From contig DVIL01000074.1 in the NCBI GenBank assembly GCA_018711305.1, forward strand, positions 1 through 64,000: a stretch of DNA of 64,000 bases, given 5' to 3'. Below the pieces are notes generated by a model. The model ran no database searches and was not told the origin of the DNA. It saw nothing but the letters and a program-made list of their open reading frames with translations. Made by a program: the position numbers and the translations under genes. Source of the stretch: Candidatus Coprenecus stercorigallinarum (lineage in GTDB: Bacteria; Bacteroidota; Bacteroidia; Bacteroidales; UBA932). Positions 45,660-54,282 of this stretch are shown here, piece after piece (positions within the stretch are counted from its first letter, which is position 1; each line of letters begins with the position of its first letter).

Positions 45660-46186
45660 CCCGGTCCACAGCGCTACATTGTCTGACAGCCGCAGTGCTG
45701 TGCGCAGTATTAACATCATGTACCGTCACACCGGTCCCTGACTCCGGCTTTGCGGAATTCTCCGAGGAGAACGGCATGAAGATAACCCTGCCCCTCGACA
45801 TGTCCGACTCTACCTGCTCCTACAACCTGAGCCTGATGGCCCGGTTCATCAAGGGCAAAGGACCGGAATCGGTCACAATGGACATCACAGTCATCTCCCC
45901 TTCGGGAATTCGCGGCCGCGAAACGGCGGTCCTGCCCTCAGACTACTACGGAATCCGCAGTCACCTGCGCTCCAACCCGTCAGACAGCCTCATCAGGATA
46001 GCCGGGACCACTTCCTACTACGATATCAGCTGGGTGTACCGCAGCGGAATCATTCCGGAAGAAAGGGGATCATGGAAGATGGAAATTGCCCTGAGAGGAA
46101 AACCTGAAGGGGTACTCGGAGCCGGCTACATACTTGACAGAATACCGTACACGAAAGAAGGACAGCAAGATTATGGGAAAAGATAA
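45656..46186 (+). CDS. gldH: GldH-like gliding motility lipoprotein
   Basis: A 176-residue lipoprotein with lipobox VLTSC (Cys22) and a beta-rich body (NLSLMARFIKGKGPESVTMDITVISPSG..., SYYDISWVYRSGIIPEERGSWKMEI), matching the GldH family in length, topology and position after ricT. In Flavobacterium GldH is needed for gliding; in non-gliding Bacteroidales its homologue is kept and its job is unclear. The start overlaps the ricT stop (ATGA) and its end overlaps trmB by 14 bases. Confidence 0.78.
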   Translation: MTRSTALHCLTAAVLCAVLTSCTVTPVPDSGFAEFSEENGMKITLPLDMSDSTCSYNLSLMARFIKGKGPESVTMDITVISPSGIRGRETAVLPSDYYGIRSHLRSNPSDSLIRIAGTTSYYDISWVYRSGIIPEERGSWKMEIALRGKPEGVLGAGYILDRIPYTKEGQQDYGKR

Positions 46187-46901
46187 AATCAGGAAATTCA
46201 AGGAAAACGAAGAGTTCAAATGCCTTATCCAGCCCCGCATGGATGAGGTCATGCACAAAGACCATCCGCTAAAGGGAAGATGGGGTGCCGAAATATTCGG
46301 CAACAGCCATCCTATCATACTCGAATTAGGATGCGGAAAAGGAGAATACACCATCGCCCTTGCGGAGCGCTTTCCCCAGAACAACTACATAGGCGTGGAC
46401 ATCAAGGGTGCCCGCCTATGGAAAGGGGCCAAGTATGCAACCGGGCACTCTCTGCCCAACGTGGCATTTCTACGTACAAGGATAGACTTCATAGACTCGC
46501 TCTTCGGGCCGTCCGAAGTATCGGAGATCTGGCTGACTTTCTCCGACCCGCAGCCCAAAAAGCCGAACAAACGGCTGTCCAGTCCCATATTTTTAGAAAG
46601 ATATTCACACTTCCTCAGGCCGGACGGCATCATACACCTCAAGACAGACAGCCAGCTGCTGCATGAATCCACTCTTGAAGTCATACGTGAGGGAGGCCAT
46701 ACCCTGCTCGAAGCAGACAACGACATCTACGGCTCAGGCCTCGTGGAGAGGGAACCATTGCTTTCCATCCAGACATTCTACGAACAGATGTTCCTGTCTG
46801 AAGGGAAAGCCATAACTTATGCAAAATGGAAATTAAATCCCTCCCACATACCCGGCGACAGCCATAAGATTGTCCCGGCTGCGGGAAGGGGCGAGAACTG
46901 A
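46173..46901 (+). CDS. trmB: tRNA (guanine46-N7)-methyltransferase
   Basis: A 242-residue TrmB methyltransferase that makes m7G46 in tRNA. LELGCGKGEYTIALAERFP binds SAM, YIGVDIKGARLW follows, and SEIWLTFSDPQPKKPNKR carries the family's DPWPKxRH-like segment in a variant form. The track ORF begins upstream; the ATG at 46173, after GAAAGAAGGA, gives MGKDKIRKFKENEEF, the expected N-terminus. The last 69 bases overlap, tail to tail, the polyprenyl synthase gene on the other strand. Confidence 0.92.
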   Translation: MGKDKIRKFKENEEFKCLIQPRMDEVMHKDHPLKGRWGAEIFGNSHPIILELGCGKGEYTIALAERFPQNNYIGVDIKGARLWKGAKYATGHSLPNVAFLRTRIDFIDSLFGPSEVSEIWLTFSDPQPKKPNKRLSSPIFLERYSHFLRPDGIIHLKTDSQLLHESTLEVIREGGHTLLEADNDIYGSGLVEREPLLSIQTFYEQMFLSEGKAITYAKWKLNPSHIPGDSHKIVPAAGRGEN

Positions 46902-47828
46902 GAGACAGCCCTGCGCCTTGTACACATAGTCCCGGAGTACGGTCGCAGCCGATTCGAGACCGCCGTGTTCAAGGACAAACTCACGGATCTCGGCTGCAAC
47001 TTCCCTGTCCTGCCCGACTTTCGCCGGATCACAGGTGATATCGTGCATTCTCCGGCGGATACGCTGCTCCTCCTCGGGGGGGGCATTGCGCATCGCACAC
47101 AGAAGCGGCATGGTAATCTTACGTTCCATGATGTCGGAGTCGCTGTCCTTGCCTGTCTCAGATGTCGGACGGTAGTCCAGGATATCATCCCGGATCTGGA
47201 AACTGCATCCGAGCCAGCAGGCATACTGCTCCATGGATGAGACCACCTCCCCGGAAGCCCCTGAAACAATCGCCGGCCCTTTGACTGACGCTATGAAAAG
47301 AGAGGCCGTCTTGCGCCTGATAACCTGCATGTAGTCTTCTTCAGTAGCCGAAAGGCTGTCTGCCAGTTCCATCTGGATTATCTCGCCTTCTGCAAGTTCC
47401 TCGATTGCCTTGGAATATGCTCCGAGCACCTCGTACGGGCAACCGTAGGAAATGAGAAGGTGAATGGCCTTTGTCAGCCAGTAATCCCCCAAAAGAAGGG
47501 AGGCACCGGATGAAAAAAGCCTGCGCACGGTCAGTTTGCCACGACGGTAATCGCTGCCGTCCACCACATCGTCATGAAGCAGCGTCGCGGTGTGGATGAG
47601 TTCGGATACGGCGGCACACGCAATGGCTTTCTGGTTAATAGAACCGCTGCAGGCCTTCGCGGTGACGAGGGCCAGCAGCGGTCTGAGCTGTTTGCCGGAA
47701 GTATCCAGGAGATAGGAGTTGATCTTGTTGAGAAGGTTGCTGCGTGAAGCCAGGGCAGCCGAGAGGATTTTCTCGAAACCTTCCCACTCGGGAACGATTG
47801 TACTCCGGATATCTTCTGTGAGAGTCAT
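46833..47828 (-). CDS. polyprenyl diphosphate synthase
   Basis: A 331-residue trans-isoprenyl diphosphate synthase extending allylic diphosphates with IPP. The first Asp-rich motif is LLHDDVVDGSDYRRG (DDxxD at 86-90) and the second QIRDDILDYR (about 209). The size and non-bulky region upstream of the first motif suit a long-chain (octaprenyl/solanesyl) enzyme for the menaquinone side chain rather than FPP synthase, but chain length is inferred. The C-terminal 22 codons overlap the end of trmB on the opposite strand. A run of eight C residues in the coding strand (PP codons near 47086) is a possible slippage site. Confidence 0.9.
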   Translation of the reverse strand: MTLTEDIRSTIVPEWEGFEKILSAALASRSNLLNKINSYLLDTSGKQLRPLLALVTAKACSGSINQKAIACAAVSELIHTATLLHDDVVDGSDYRRGKLTVRRLFSSGASLLLGDYWLTKAIHLLISYGCPYEVLGAYSKAIEELAEGEIIQMELADSLSATEEDYMQVIRRKTASLFIASVKGPAIVSGASGEVVSSMEQYACWLGCSFQIRDDILDYRPTSETGKDSDSDIMERKITMPLLCAMRNAPPEEEQRIRRRMHDITCDPAKVGQDREVAAEIREFVLEHGGLESAATVLRDYVYKAQGCLSVLAPSRSRDNLMAVAGYVGGI

Positions 47829-47837
47829 TGTAGGATA

Positions 47838-48482
47838 TTAAAAGAAATAAGTGAGTGAAAGTTCTCCTCCGTTGAACTTTGAGCGCTGGCTCACACCCAA
47901 AGCCTCCAGCAAGGCATTCATCCTGTCCCCGTAGTCGAATATGGGGTTGAGGTCCCAGTTCCATTTGAAGGCCAGCTGAAAACGCCAGACATACACTCCG
48001 GCTCCTATACCGATACCGTACTGGAAACGGTTGAGCTCGTCATTGTACTTTGTAATCGTCTTGCTTTCACCCGCAAGGACCGTCTGCTTGCCGAAGAGGA
48101 CCCCTCCGAAATAGGGAGAGAATACGACATAGGGCTTGATCAGGTCGAAGAAACGGAAACCCCACTGCAGGTTTATAGGTATGCGGAATGCTCCTGAGGA
48201 AAAGCGGTTCGAACTGTTCAACATATAGCCGGACTGGACGTACTGCAGTTCGGGATTGAGTTCAAATCCTAAAGGAAGATTGAAATTGAATACGATACCG
48301 GCATTAAACCCTGTGTATGTTCTCAGAAATCCGTTCCTGAACGCATCGCTGGGCTGAGACATGTTGGAGAAGTTCAGTCCGGCTTTGACGCCGAGGTTGA
48401 AAAAGTCCTTGCCTGGCTGAGCGTTGGCCGGCACAGCTGCTGTCAGGAAAGCAAGGAGCAGGATCGGGAAAATCTTTTTCAT
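47838..48482 (-). CDS. outer-membrane beta-barrel protein (PorT-like fold)
   Basis: A 214-residue protein with signal peptide MKKIFPILLLAFLTAAVPANA and an eight-strand outer-membrane beta-barrel pattern of alternating residues, ending in the classic terminal aromatic LSLTYFF. The motifs VKAGLNFSNMS, YTGFNAGIVFNFNLPLGFELNPELQYV and NRFQYGIGIGAGVYVWRFQL are shared with the paralogue at 48818. It has no enzymatic domain; the role is structural or porin-like and unknown. It lies 9 bases after trxA on the same strand. Confidence 0.82.
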   Translation of the reverse strand: MKKIFPILLLAFLTAAVPANAQPGKDFFNLGVKAGLNFSNMSQPSDAFRNGFLRTYTGFNAGIVFNFNLPLGFELNPELQYVQSGYMLNSSNRFSSGAFRIPINLQWGFRFFDLIKPYVVFSPYFGGVLFGKQTVLAGESKTITKYNDELNRFQYGIGIGAGVYVWRFQLAFKWNWDLNPIFDYGDRMNALLEALGVSQRSKFNGGELSLTYFF

Positions 48483-48491
48483 GACACTTGA

Positions 48492-48806
48492 TTACTCTAC
48501 AGACTGCATTTTGCTTACGATGGCGCTCTTGGTGGTGGAGCCTACCATCTTGTCCTTCATGACACCGTCCTTGAAGAACAGCAGGGTCGGGATGTTGCGG
48601 ATGCCGAACTTCATGGGAATGTCTGTGGACTCGTCCACGTTGCACTTCGCGATGAGCCATTTGCCCTCATACTCTTTGGCAAGCTCCTCTACGATAGGGG
48701 AGATCATGCGGCAAGGACCGCACCATGGTGCCCAGAAATCCAGAAGGACGGGTATCTGGGACTTGATTACCATTTCCTCGAAATTAGAATCATTAATTGC
48801 TAACAT
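48492..48806 (-). CDS. trxA: thioredoxin
   Basis: A 104-residue thioredoxin with the active site WAPWCGPCRM (Cys29, Cys32), the buried Asp in DFWAPW and cis-Pro in RNIPTLLFF. It has no signal peptide, so it acts in the cytoplasm as a general disulfide reductase. It lies between two paralogous outer-membrane protein genes with gaps of 9 and 11 bases, all three in one apparent transcript. Confidence 0.95.
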   Translation of the reverse strand: MLAINDSNFEEMVIKSQIPVLLDFWAPWCGPCRMISPIVEELAKEYEGKWLIAKCNVDESTDIPMKFGIRNIPTLLFFKDGVMKDKMVGSTTKSAIVSKMQSVE

Positions 48807-48817
48807 AATTTTATTAT

Positions 48818-49471
48818 TTAAAAGAAAAACACTAAATTCACTTCCAGGCCGCGGTAGTTGCCCATGCGCACAGGTCCGGTAGGCTGTATCTGGAAGCCTG
48901 TCTCGGATCCTGACAGGGACTCCGGCAGATTGCGGGCCAACTGGCCGAAATTCCAGTTGTACCTGACCTGAAGCTGGAACCTCCAGAAATCAACTCCGCC
49001 ACCGATACCGATTCCATACTGGAAACGGTTGATTCCGGACCACTGCACTGCATCCGGCTGCTTCAGCACGGCATAGCCGATATAGGGAGACAGCATAAGA
49101 TAAGGACGCAGAAGGATAAGATCCAGACCTACCTGCAGGTTCACAGGCAGTTCGATAAAGTCCGTACGGAGCCAGATGTCTTCAGGACCGCGGTAGACCG
49201 CCCCCTTTGAGACATAGTTCAGTTCCGGCTGTATGGTCATGCCCTGCACGGGAAGGTCGAAGCTGAAGGCCACTCCTGCATTGAAGCCCGTGTAATTATT
49301 CACGGACTCGGAAATATATCCGAGCTCAAAACGGCTGAGAGAGGTGAAGTTGATACCTCCCTTGACTCCGAACTTGAAGAAAGAGGATCCCCCGTCCTGA
49401 GCGGAGAGGGGCACTGCGGTACAAAGTACAGCCAGCACCAAAGCCGATATTGTCTGTCCGAAACGCTTCAT
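48818..49471 (-). CDS. outer-membrane beta-barrel protein, paralogue of 47838
   Basis: A 217-residue secreted barrel protein (signal peptide MKRFGQTISALVLAVLCTAVPLSA) ending LEVNLVFFF. It shares with its neighbour the blocks FKFGVKGGINFTSLS, YTGFNAGVAFSFDLPVQGMTIQPELNYVSKG and NRFQYGIGIGGGVDFWRFQLQ, showing an old tandem duplication later split by, or including, trxA. The function is unknown. Confidence 0.82.
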   Translation of the reverse strand: MKRFGQTISALVLAVLCTAVPLSAQDGGSSFFKFGVKGGINFTSLSRFELGYISESVNNYTGFNAGVAFSFDLPVQGMTIQPELNYVSKGAVYRGPEDIWLRTDFIELPVNLQVGLDLILLRPYLMLSPYIGYAVLKQPDAVQWSGINRFQYGIGIGGGVDFWRFQLQVRYNWNFGQLARNLPESLSGSETGFQIQPTGPVRMGNYRGLEVNLVFFF

Positions 49472-49489
49472 CCCGCGAATATACTAAAT

Positions 49490-50701
49490 TTATTGATTCT
49501 TTTTAACCAAGTAGGCCAATCCGCCCTCCGATGTCTCCTTGTAGAGGTTGGGCAGATCGTGTCCCGTACGCTTCATCGCCTCTATTACTGTATCGAACGG
49601 CACAATGTGACTTCCGTCGGACATCAGGGAATACTGGGTGCAGTCCATCACCCTTGCGGCGGCAAAGGCATTGCGCTCTATACATGGAATCTGGACCAGA
49701 CCGCATACCGGATCACAGGTAAGGCCGAGAAAATGCTCCATGCCCATAGCTGCGGCACACTCTATCTGGGGAGGGGTTCCCCCGAAAAGGCGGGTGGCGG
49801 CTGCACAGGCCATGGCACAGGCACTGCCCACCTCTCCCTGACATCCCACCTCAGCTCCCGAGATAGAGGCGTTGGCCTTGATGACAGAGCCGAAAAGGCC
49901 TGCTGTAGCCATTGCATTGATGATTTTTTTCTCGGTCACATTATACTGGGTGTGGATAAGATACAGAACTGCAGGCAGCACTCCGCACGAGCCGCAGGTG
50001 GGAGCTGTAACTATCGTACCTCCGGCGGCATTCTCCTCCGACACCGCAAGGGCATAGGAAAAAAGAAGGCCGCGGCGCTGCATGGTATTCTGATAGCTCA
50101 TGGCATGCTGGTAATACGAATAGGCCTTGCGGCGTACATTCAGTCCCCCGGGCAGGACGCCCTCGTGGTCCAGGCCGTCCTCGATGGCCTTTTTCATCAC
50201 CACCCAGCGCTCGTAGAGAAAGTCCCAGATATCCGGATCCTCGTGCTGGGCCACATACTCCCAGAAATAGGAATTGTACTTGTTGCACCAGTCCAGAATA
50301 TCCTTCATCTTGTTGTAGGGATAGATACTTTTCTCGGGCTGGCGCTTTCCGTCCTCGCTTATATCGCCTCCGCCTATGCTGAACAGCGTCTTCTCGCCCA
50401 TGAGGTGTCCCTCGGAGTCGAAGGCCTGGAAGTTCATGCCGTTGGGATGCTGGGGGAGGAAGACGTCCGGCTTCCAGACGATGTCCACCCGGGGACTCCG
50501 CTCATCCTTGAGGGCCTCTATGAGCGCCACGTCGGTCATGTGCCCCTTGCCTGTCGCGGCCAGGCTGCCGTACAGGGTAACAGTAAACGAAGATGCCCCG
50601 GGATACATTCCCTTGAACATCTCCGCCGCTTTTTTGGGGCCCATCGTATGACTGCTCGAGGGGCCCTTTCCTATCTTGTAGATTTCCTTTATGCTCTCCA
50701 T
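49490..50701 (-). CDS. sdaA: L-serine ammonia-lyase, iron-sulfur type
   Basis: A 403-residue single-chain L-serine dehydratase that deaminates serine to pyruvate. The N-terminal beta domain begins KEIYKIGKGPSSSHTMGPKKAAEMF. The alpha domain carries TAPTCGSCGVLPAV, GLTCDPVCGLVQIPCIERN and AMGMEHFLG, with the cysteines that hold the catalytic [4Fe-4S] cluster. Length is slightly shorter than E. coli SdaA. A good promoter lies upstream: TTTG (50764-50761), 21 bases, TATCTTTG (50739-50732) on the minus strand. Confidence 0.94.
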   Translation of the reverse strand: MESIKEIYKIGKGPSSSHTMGPKKAAEMFKGMYPGASSFTVTLYGSLAATGKGHMTDVALIEALKDERSPRVDIVWKPDVFLPQHPNGMNFQAFDSEGHLMGEKTLFSIGGGDISEDGKRQPEKSIYPYNKMKDILDWCNKYNSYFWEYVAQHEDPDIWDFLYERWVVMKKAIEDGLDHEGVLPGGLNVRRKAYSYYQHAMSYQNTMQRRGLLFSYALAVSEENAAGGTIVTAPTCGSCGVLPAVLYLIHTQYNVTEKKIINAMATAGLFGSVIKANASISGAEVGCQGEVGSACAMACAAATRLFGGTPPQIECAAAMGMEHFLGLTCDPVCGLVQIPCIERNAFAAARVMDCTQYSLMSDGSHIVPFDTVIEAMKRTGHDLPNLYKETSEGGLAYLVKKNQ

Positions 50702-50731
50702 CTCTGTTTCAATGGTATCTCAATGAAGGCG

Positions 50732-50764
50732 CAAAGATATACAAAATCAAAAATTGTATTCAAA
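50732..50764 (-). promoter_or_regulatory. promoter of sdaA
   Basis: TTTG, 21-base spacer, TATCTTTG on the minus strand, about 30 bases before the sdaA ATG. It almost touches the 3' end of the upstream PG0541-type gene. Confidence 0.65.
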
Positions 50765-50767
50765 AAA

Positions 50768-51061
50768 TCACACTGTCCGCTCTATATTCCATACGAAAGC
50801 CCTTACGCCTACCTCGCGGTTGCGGTTATCGAGCTTGCGCACAGTCTGCAGCAGCTCCTCGACGCGGTCGTCATCTACGACCGTCATCATGGCGGAATTC
50901 ATCTCAGGCCAGGTGTGCGTGCCGCGGCGGGGCTCACCGTCCCGGCTGCCGCGGCCCTGGACCTGTTCGAAGAAGGTGAAGCCGCGGATTCCAAGCTCAT
51001 CGAGCATGAACTCTACCCTTTCAGTATTTGCCTGATTATAAACTATAAAAACACATTTCAT
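50768..51061 (-). CDS. PG0541 family transporter-associated protein (PII-like)
   Basis: A 97-residue protein with a ferredoxin-like PII pattern: KCVFIVYNQANTERVEFMLDELGIRGFTFFEQVQGRG, THTWPEMNSAMMTVVDDDRVEELLQTVRKLD and a C-terminal VGVRAFVWNIE strand. This matches the small family found next to RND efflux genes in Bacteroidales (PG0541 in Porphyromonas). By analogy with PII-like proteins that bind transporters, it may modulate the pump. It is the last gene of the tetR-tolC-MFP-RND operon, 2 bases after the pump gene. Confidence 0.8.
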   Translation of the reverse strand: MKCVFIVYNQANTERVEFMLDELGIRGFTFFEQVQGRGSRDGEPRRGTHTWPEMNSAMMTVVDDDRVEELLQTVRKLDNRNREVGVRAFVWNIERTV

Positions 51062-51063
51062 AT

Positions 51064-54000
51064 CTACTGTAGTTTTTTACGGTCTTCGGGGTCGTCACCC
51101 TCCGGATTGGGAGACAACTGCATGAAAATAAACTGTGAACGGGTCTTACGGTCCTTATCCCTCTCGCCGTGACGGGAGAGCAGGGCGTAGAAGACGGGCA
51201 CCACCACAAGGGTCACCACAGTGGCGACAAGAAGTCCGCCGATGACGACGATGCCCATGGGCTTCCACATCTCGGCGCCCTCACCCTGGCTCAAAGCCAT
51301 AGGCAGCATGCCGAGGAAGGTGGTGATGGCGGTCATGAGCACGGGACGCAGACGGGAGGCGCCTGAAAGGGCAATGGCCTCGTTGAGCTCGTAGCCACGG
51401 TCGCGCATCAGGTTGGTGTAGTCCACCAGCACGATGGCGTTCTTGGTCGCGATACCCACCAGCATGATGAATCCGAGGGAGCCGATCATATCGAGGGTCG
51501 TGCCTGTGATCCAGAGGGCAAGCACCACGCCGGAAAGAGCGAAAGGCACTGCAGTCATGATCATCACCGGCTTGACGAAGGACTCGAACTGGGAGGCAAG
51601 CACGATGTATATCAGCAGCACGATCAGGGCTAAAAGGAGGAGCAGGTCCTGGAAAGTATCCTGCTGGTCCTCATAGTTACCGGCCAGTCTGACGGTAATG
51701 CCGCTCGGCACTCCCATCCGGTCGATGGTCTGCTGTATACCTGCCGCCAGCTCACCCATGGAAGTCTCGTAAGGGGTAACGGAGATAGTCACTATCCTCT
51801 GGCGGCTCTTGCGCTCGATGGTGGGCGGGGCGAAGTACTCCTCTATCTTGCCGAGCTCCTTGATCTTGATCATGGCACCGGTGGCGGTGGGAATGGTCAT
51901 GTCCTCGATATCGGTGATGGAGTTGCGGTCCTCCTCCTGCAGGCGCACTACTATGTCGTACTCGTCTCCGTCCTCCTTGAGGAATCCGGAGGCCATGCCG
52001 TTGACACGGTTGCGGACATAGGTGGAGACTGTAGAGGAATTGAGTCCGTGGTAGGCCAGTTTCTCCTTGTCAAGGTTGATCTTGATCTCGGGACGGTCCT
52101 TCTCGCGGCTGATGTCGATGTCGCGGGCTCCGGGCACATTGTCGCGGATGGCGTTGCGGACCTCCTGGGCGAACGCGTTTGTCTCATCGAAGCTGTAGCC
52201 GTAGATCTCCACATCGACTGTGGACGAAGAGCTGCCCATGAAGCTGGAGACATCGCACTGGTAGTCGATAATCTCCGGATAGGAGGCCAGTTCCTGACGC
52301 AGTACCTCGGCTATCTCGAAGATGGAACGCTCGCGCTCGTTCTTCTTGTTGCAGACCACGGTCATGGACATGGTGTTGTTCATGGTGGTGGAGAACATGG
52401 CCGAGACACCGTCGTCGTCGGTAGTACCCGCAGAAGTAGAAATAAGCCTTATCTCGGGCACCAGCTCATAGAAACGGCTTTCGATGTGACGGGCCATTTT
52501 GGCGGTCTCCTCGATACGGTAGCCTGTAGCCAGCTCAATGGACACGGAGAGACGGCCGTTGTCGGTCTCCTGTATAAAGTCGGTTCCGATCTTGCCCATC
52601 AGGAAAGGAGTGATGGAGGCGAAGAAGAACAGGACAATCGCTCCTAATGTTATAGCCTTGTGGTTCAGGCACCAGCGCAACAGACGGGCATAGGCACGGT
52701 CCAACGCGTCGAGTACAGGGATCACGAACCTCTGGTAGAAGTTGCGCTTGGGCGGAATGTTCTCGATGACTCCCCTCTCGTTGATACGCACGGGACGGGC
52801 CTTCAGCAGCTTGGAACAGAGCATGGGAGTAAGGGTGATGGCCACTACCGTGGAAGTACATACCATGATGGTCACCAGCCAGCCGAGTTCCTTGAACATG
52901 ATGCCTGCCATGCCTGTAAGCATCGTCAGAGGCACGAACACCACCACTATCACGAGTGTAGTGGCGATGACGGACACCCACACCTCGTTGGTCGCATAGA
53001 TGGACGCCTCTCTCGGCGACGAGCCTCTCTCAATATGCTTGGTGATATTCTCGAGCACCACTATGGCATCGTCCACCACCATACCGATGGCCACGGTCAG
53101 GGAGCTGAGCGATATGATGTTCAGCGAGCTGTCCGCCAGCATCAGGTAGATGAAGGCCACAATCAGGGATATAGGAATCGTCAGGGAAATAATGAGGGTC
53201 GAACGCCACTCCCCGAGGAAAAAGAGCACCACCAGCACCACAAAGAGCAGTGCGTACAGAATGGACTCCTCAAGCGAACTGATGGAGTTCTGGATATCTT
53301 CCGAAGAATCGTAGATGGTCTCTATCTTGATATCCCGCGGCAGGGTCTTCTCTATCTTGGCCAGTTCCTTCTCGAGATCCTGGCAGATCTGTACCGTATT
53401 TGCGCCTGTCTGTTTGGTCACCATGAGACGGACGCTCTCGCGGCCGTTGGTCTTCTCGTCGAGGCTGAGGTCCTTTATGGTATCACGCACGGTGGCCAGG
53501 TCCCGCACGAAGACCTGCCGGCCCTCCGGGGTCACAGTCACTACTATGTCATTGATCTCGGAACTCTCGACGTACTCGCTACGTACCTCCAGCTGGTACT
53601 GCTCCTTGTTCATCTTGACGGTACCGGAGGAGAGGTTGAGGTTGTTGGCGGCAATCGCACTTCCTACGGTCTCGAGGGGGATTCCATAGGCATCCAGCTT
53701 CTGCTGGTCGATATCCACGTACACATAACGCTCCGGGGAGCCTGAAAGGGTAAGGTTTCCGATACCGTTCACCATGCTGAGCTGCGGGATAATCTCGTCA
53801 TTGAGCAGCTTGTCCAGTCCCGGATAGCTCTCGTCGGCCGTAATCGAGTACTGGAGAATAGGCATGGAACTGGTACTGAACTTGAAGATGAACGGGTTGG
53901 TACAGCCGTCGGGCAGCTCGTCCGTCACCATGTCGATATAGGACCGGACATCGTTGATAATCTCGTCCAGGTCCGTTCCCCACTCCAGCTCGAGCATCAC

Positions 54001-54270
54001 CACGGAGATGTTGTCCTTGGTGGTGGAGGTTATCTCCTTGAGGTAGTCGACGGAGTTGAGGTTGTTCTCTATGATTTTCGTAACGTTGGTCTCTATCTCG
54101 GAGGCACTGGCTCCCGGATAGACGGTCAGCACGGAAATGTACGGCGGGTCCATCTCCGGGAACTGGTCGATAGGCAGCCTCAGGAACGAGAAGATACCTA
54201 TCACTATCACGGCGACAAACACCAGGAGGGTCGTCACCGGACGGTTGATCGCTGATTTGTATATACTCAT
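51064..54270 (-). CDS. RND-family (AcrB/MexB-like) efflux pump
   Basis: A 1068-residue proton-driven RND transporter with the usual duplicated layout: TM1 (about 12-30), porter loop 1, TM2-6, cytoplasmic gap, TM7, porter loop 2, TM8-12. Proton-relay residues are intact: the Asp-Asp pair in GMVVDDAIVVLENI (about residue 400) and the Lys in GIATKNAIVLVDY (TM10). It should be an active drug or bile-salt exporter. The C-terminus extends as a basic tail of about 35 residues. It follows the adaptor gene by 12 bases. The substrate range is unknown. Confidence 0.95.
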   Translation of the reverse strand: MSIYKSAINRPVTTLLVFVAVIVIGIFSFLRLPIDQFPEMDPPYISVLTVYPGASASEIETNVTKIIENNLNSVDYLKEITSTTKDNISVVMLELEWGTDLDEIINDVRSYIDMVTDELPDGCTNPFIFKFSTSSMPILQYSITADESYPGLDKLLNDEIIPQLSMVNGIGNLTLSGSPERYVYVDIDQQKLDAYGIPLETVGSAIAANNLNLSSGTVKMNKEQYQLEVRSEYVESSEINDIVVTVTPEGRQVFVRDLATVRDTIKDLSLDEKTNGRESVRLMVTKQTGANTVQICQDLEKELAKIEKTLPRDIKIETIYDSSEDIQNSISSLEESILYALLFVVLVVLFFLGEWRSTLIISLTIPISLIVAFIYLMLADSSLNIISLSSLTVAIGMVVDDAIVVLENITKHIERGSSPREASIYATNEVWVSVIATTLVIVVVFVPLTMLTGMAGIMFKELGWLVTIMVCTSTVVAITLTPMLCSKLLKARPVRINERGVIENIPPKRNFYQRFVIPVLDALDRAYARLLRWCLNHKAITLGAIVLFFFASITPFLMGKIGTDFIQETDNGRLSVSIELATGYRIEETAKMARHIESRFYELVPEIRLISTSAGTTDDDGVSAMFSTTMNNTMSMTVVCNKKNERERSIFEIAEVLRQELASYPEIIDYQCDVSSFMGSSSSTVDVEIYGYSFDETNAFAQEVRNAIRDNVPGARDIDISREKDRPEIKINLDKEKLAYHGLNSSTVSTYVRNRVNGMASGFLKEDGDEYDIVVRLQEEDRNSITDIEDMTIPTATGAMIKIKELGKIEEYFAPPTIERKSRQRIVTISVTPYETSMGELAAGIQQTIDRMGVPSGITVRLAGNYEDQQDTFQDLLLLLALIVLLIYIVLASQFESFVKPVMIMTAVPFALSGVVLALWITGTTLDMIGSLGFIMLVGIATKNAIVLVDYTNLMRDRGYELNEAIALSGASRLRPVLMTAITTFLGMLPMALSQGEGAEMWKPMGIVVIGGLLVATVVTLVVVPVFYALLSRHGERDKDRKTRSQFIFMQLSPNPEGDDPEDRKKLQ

Positions 54271-54282
54271 GGCTGAGGGGAA

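Noticed and set aside
49493-51172. 559-codon plus-strand open frame over sdaA and the PG0541 gene
   Set aside because: Antisense to genes with intact catalytic motifs and a promoter; its translation has no domain signature.
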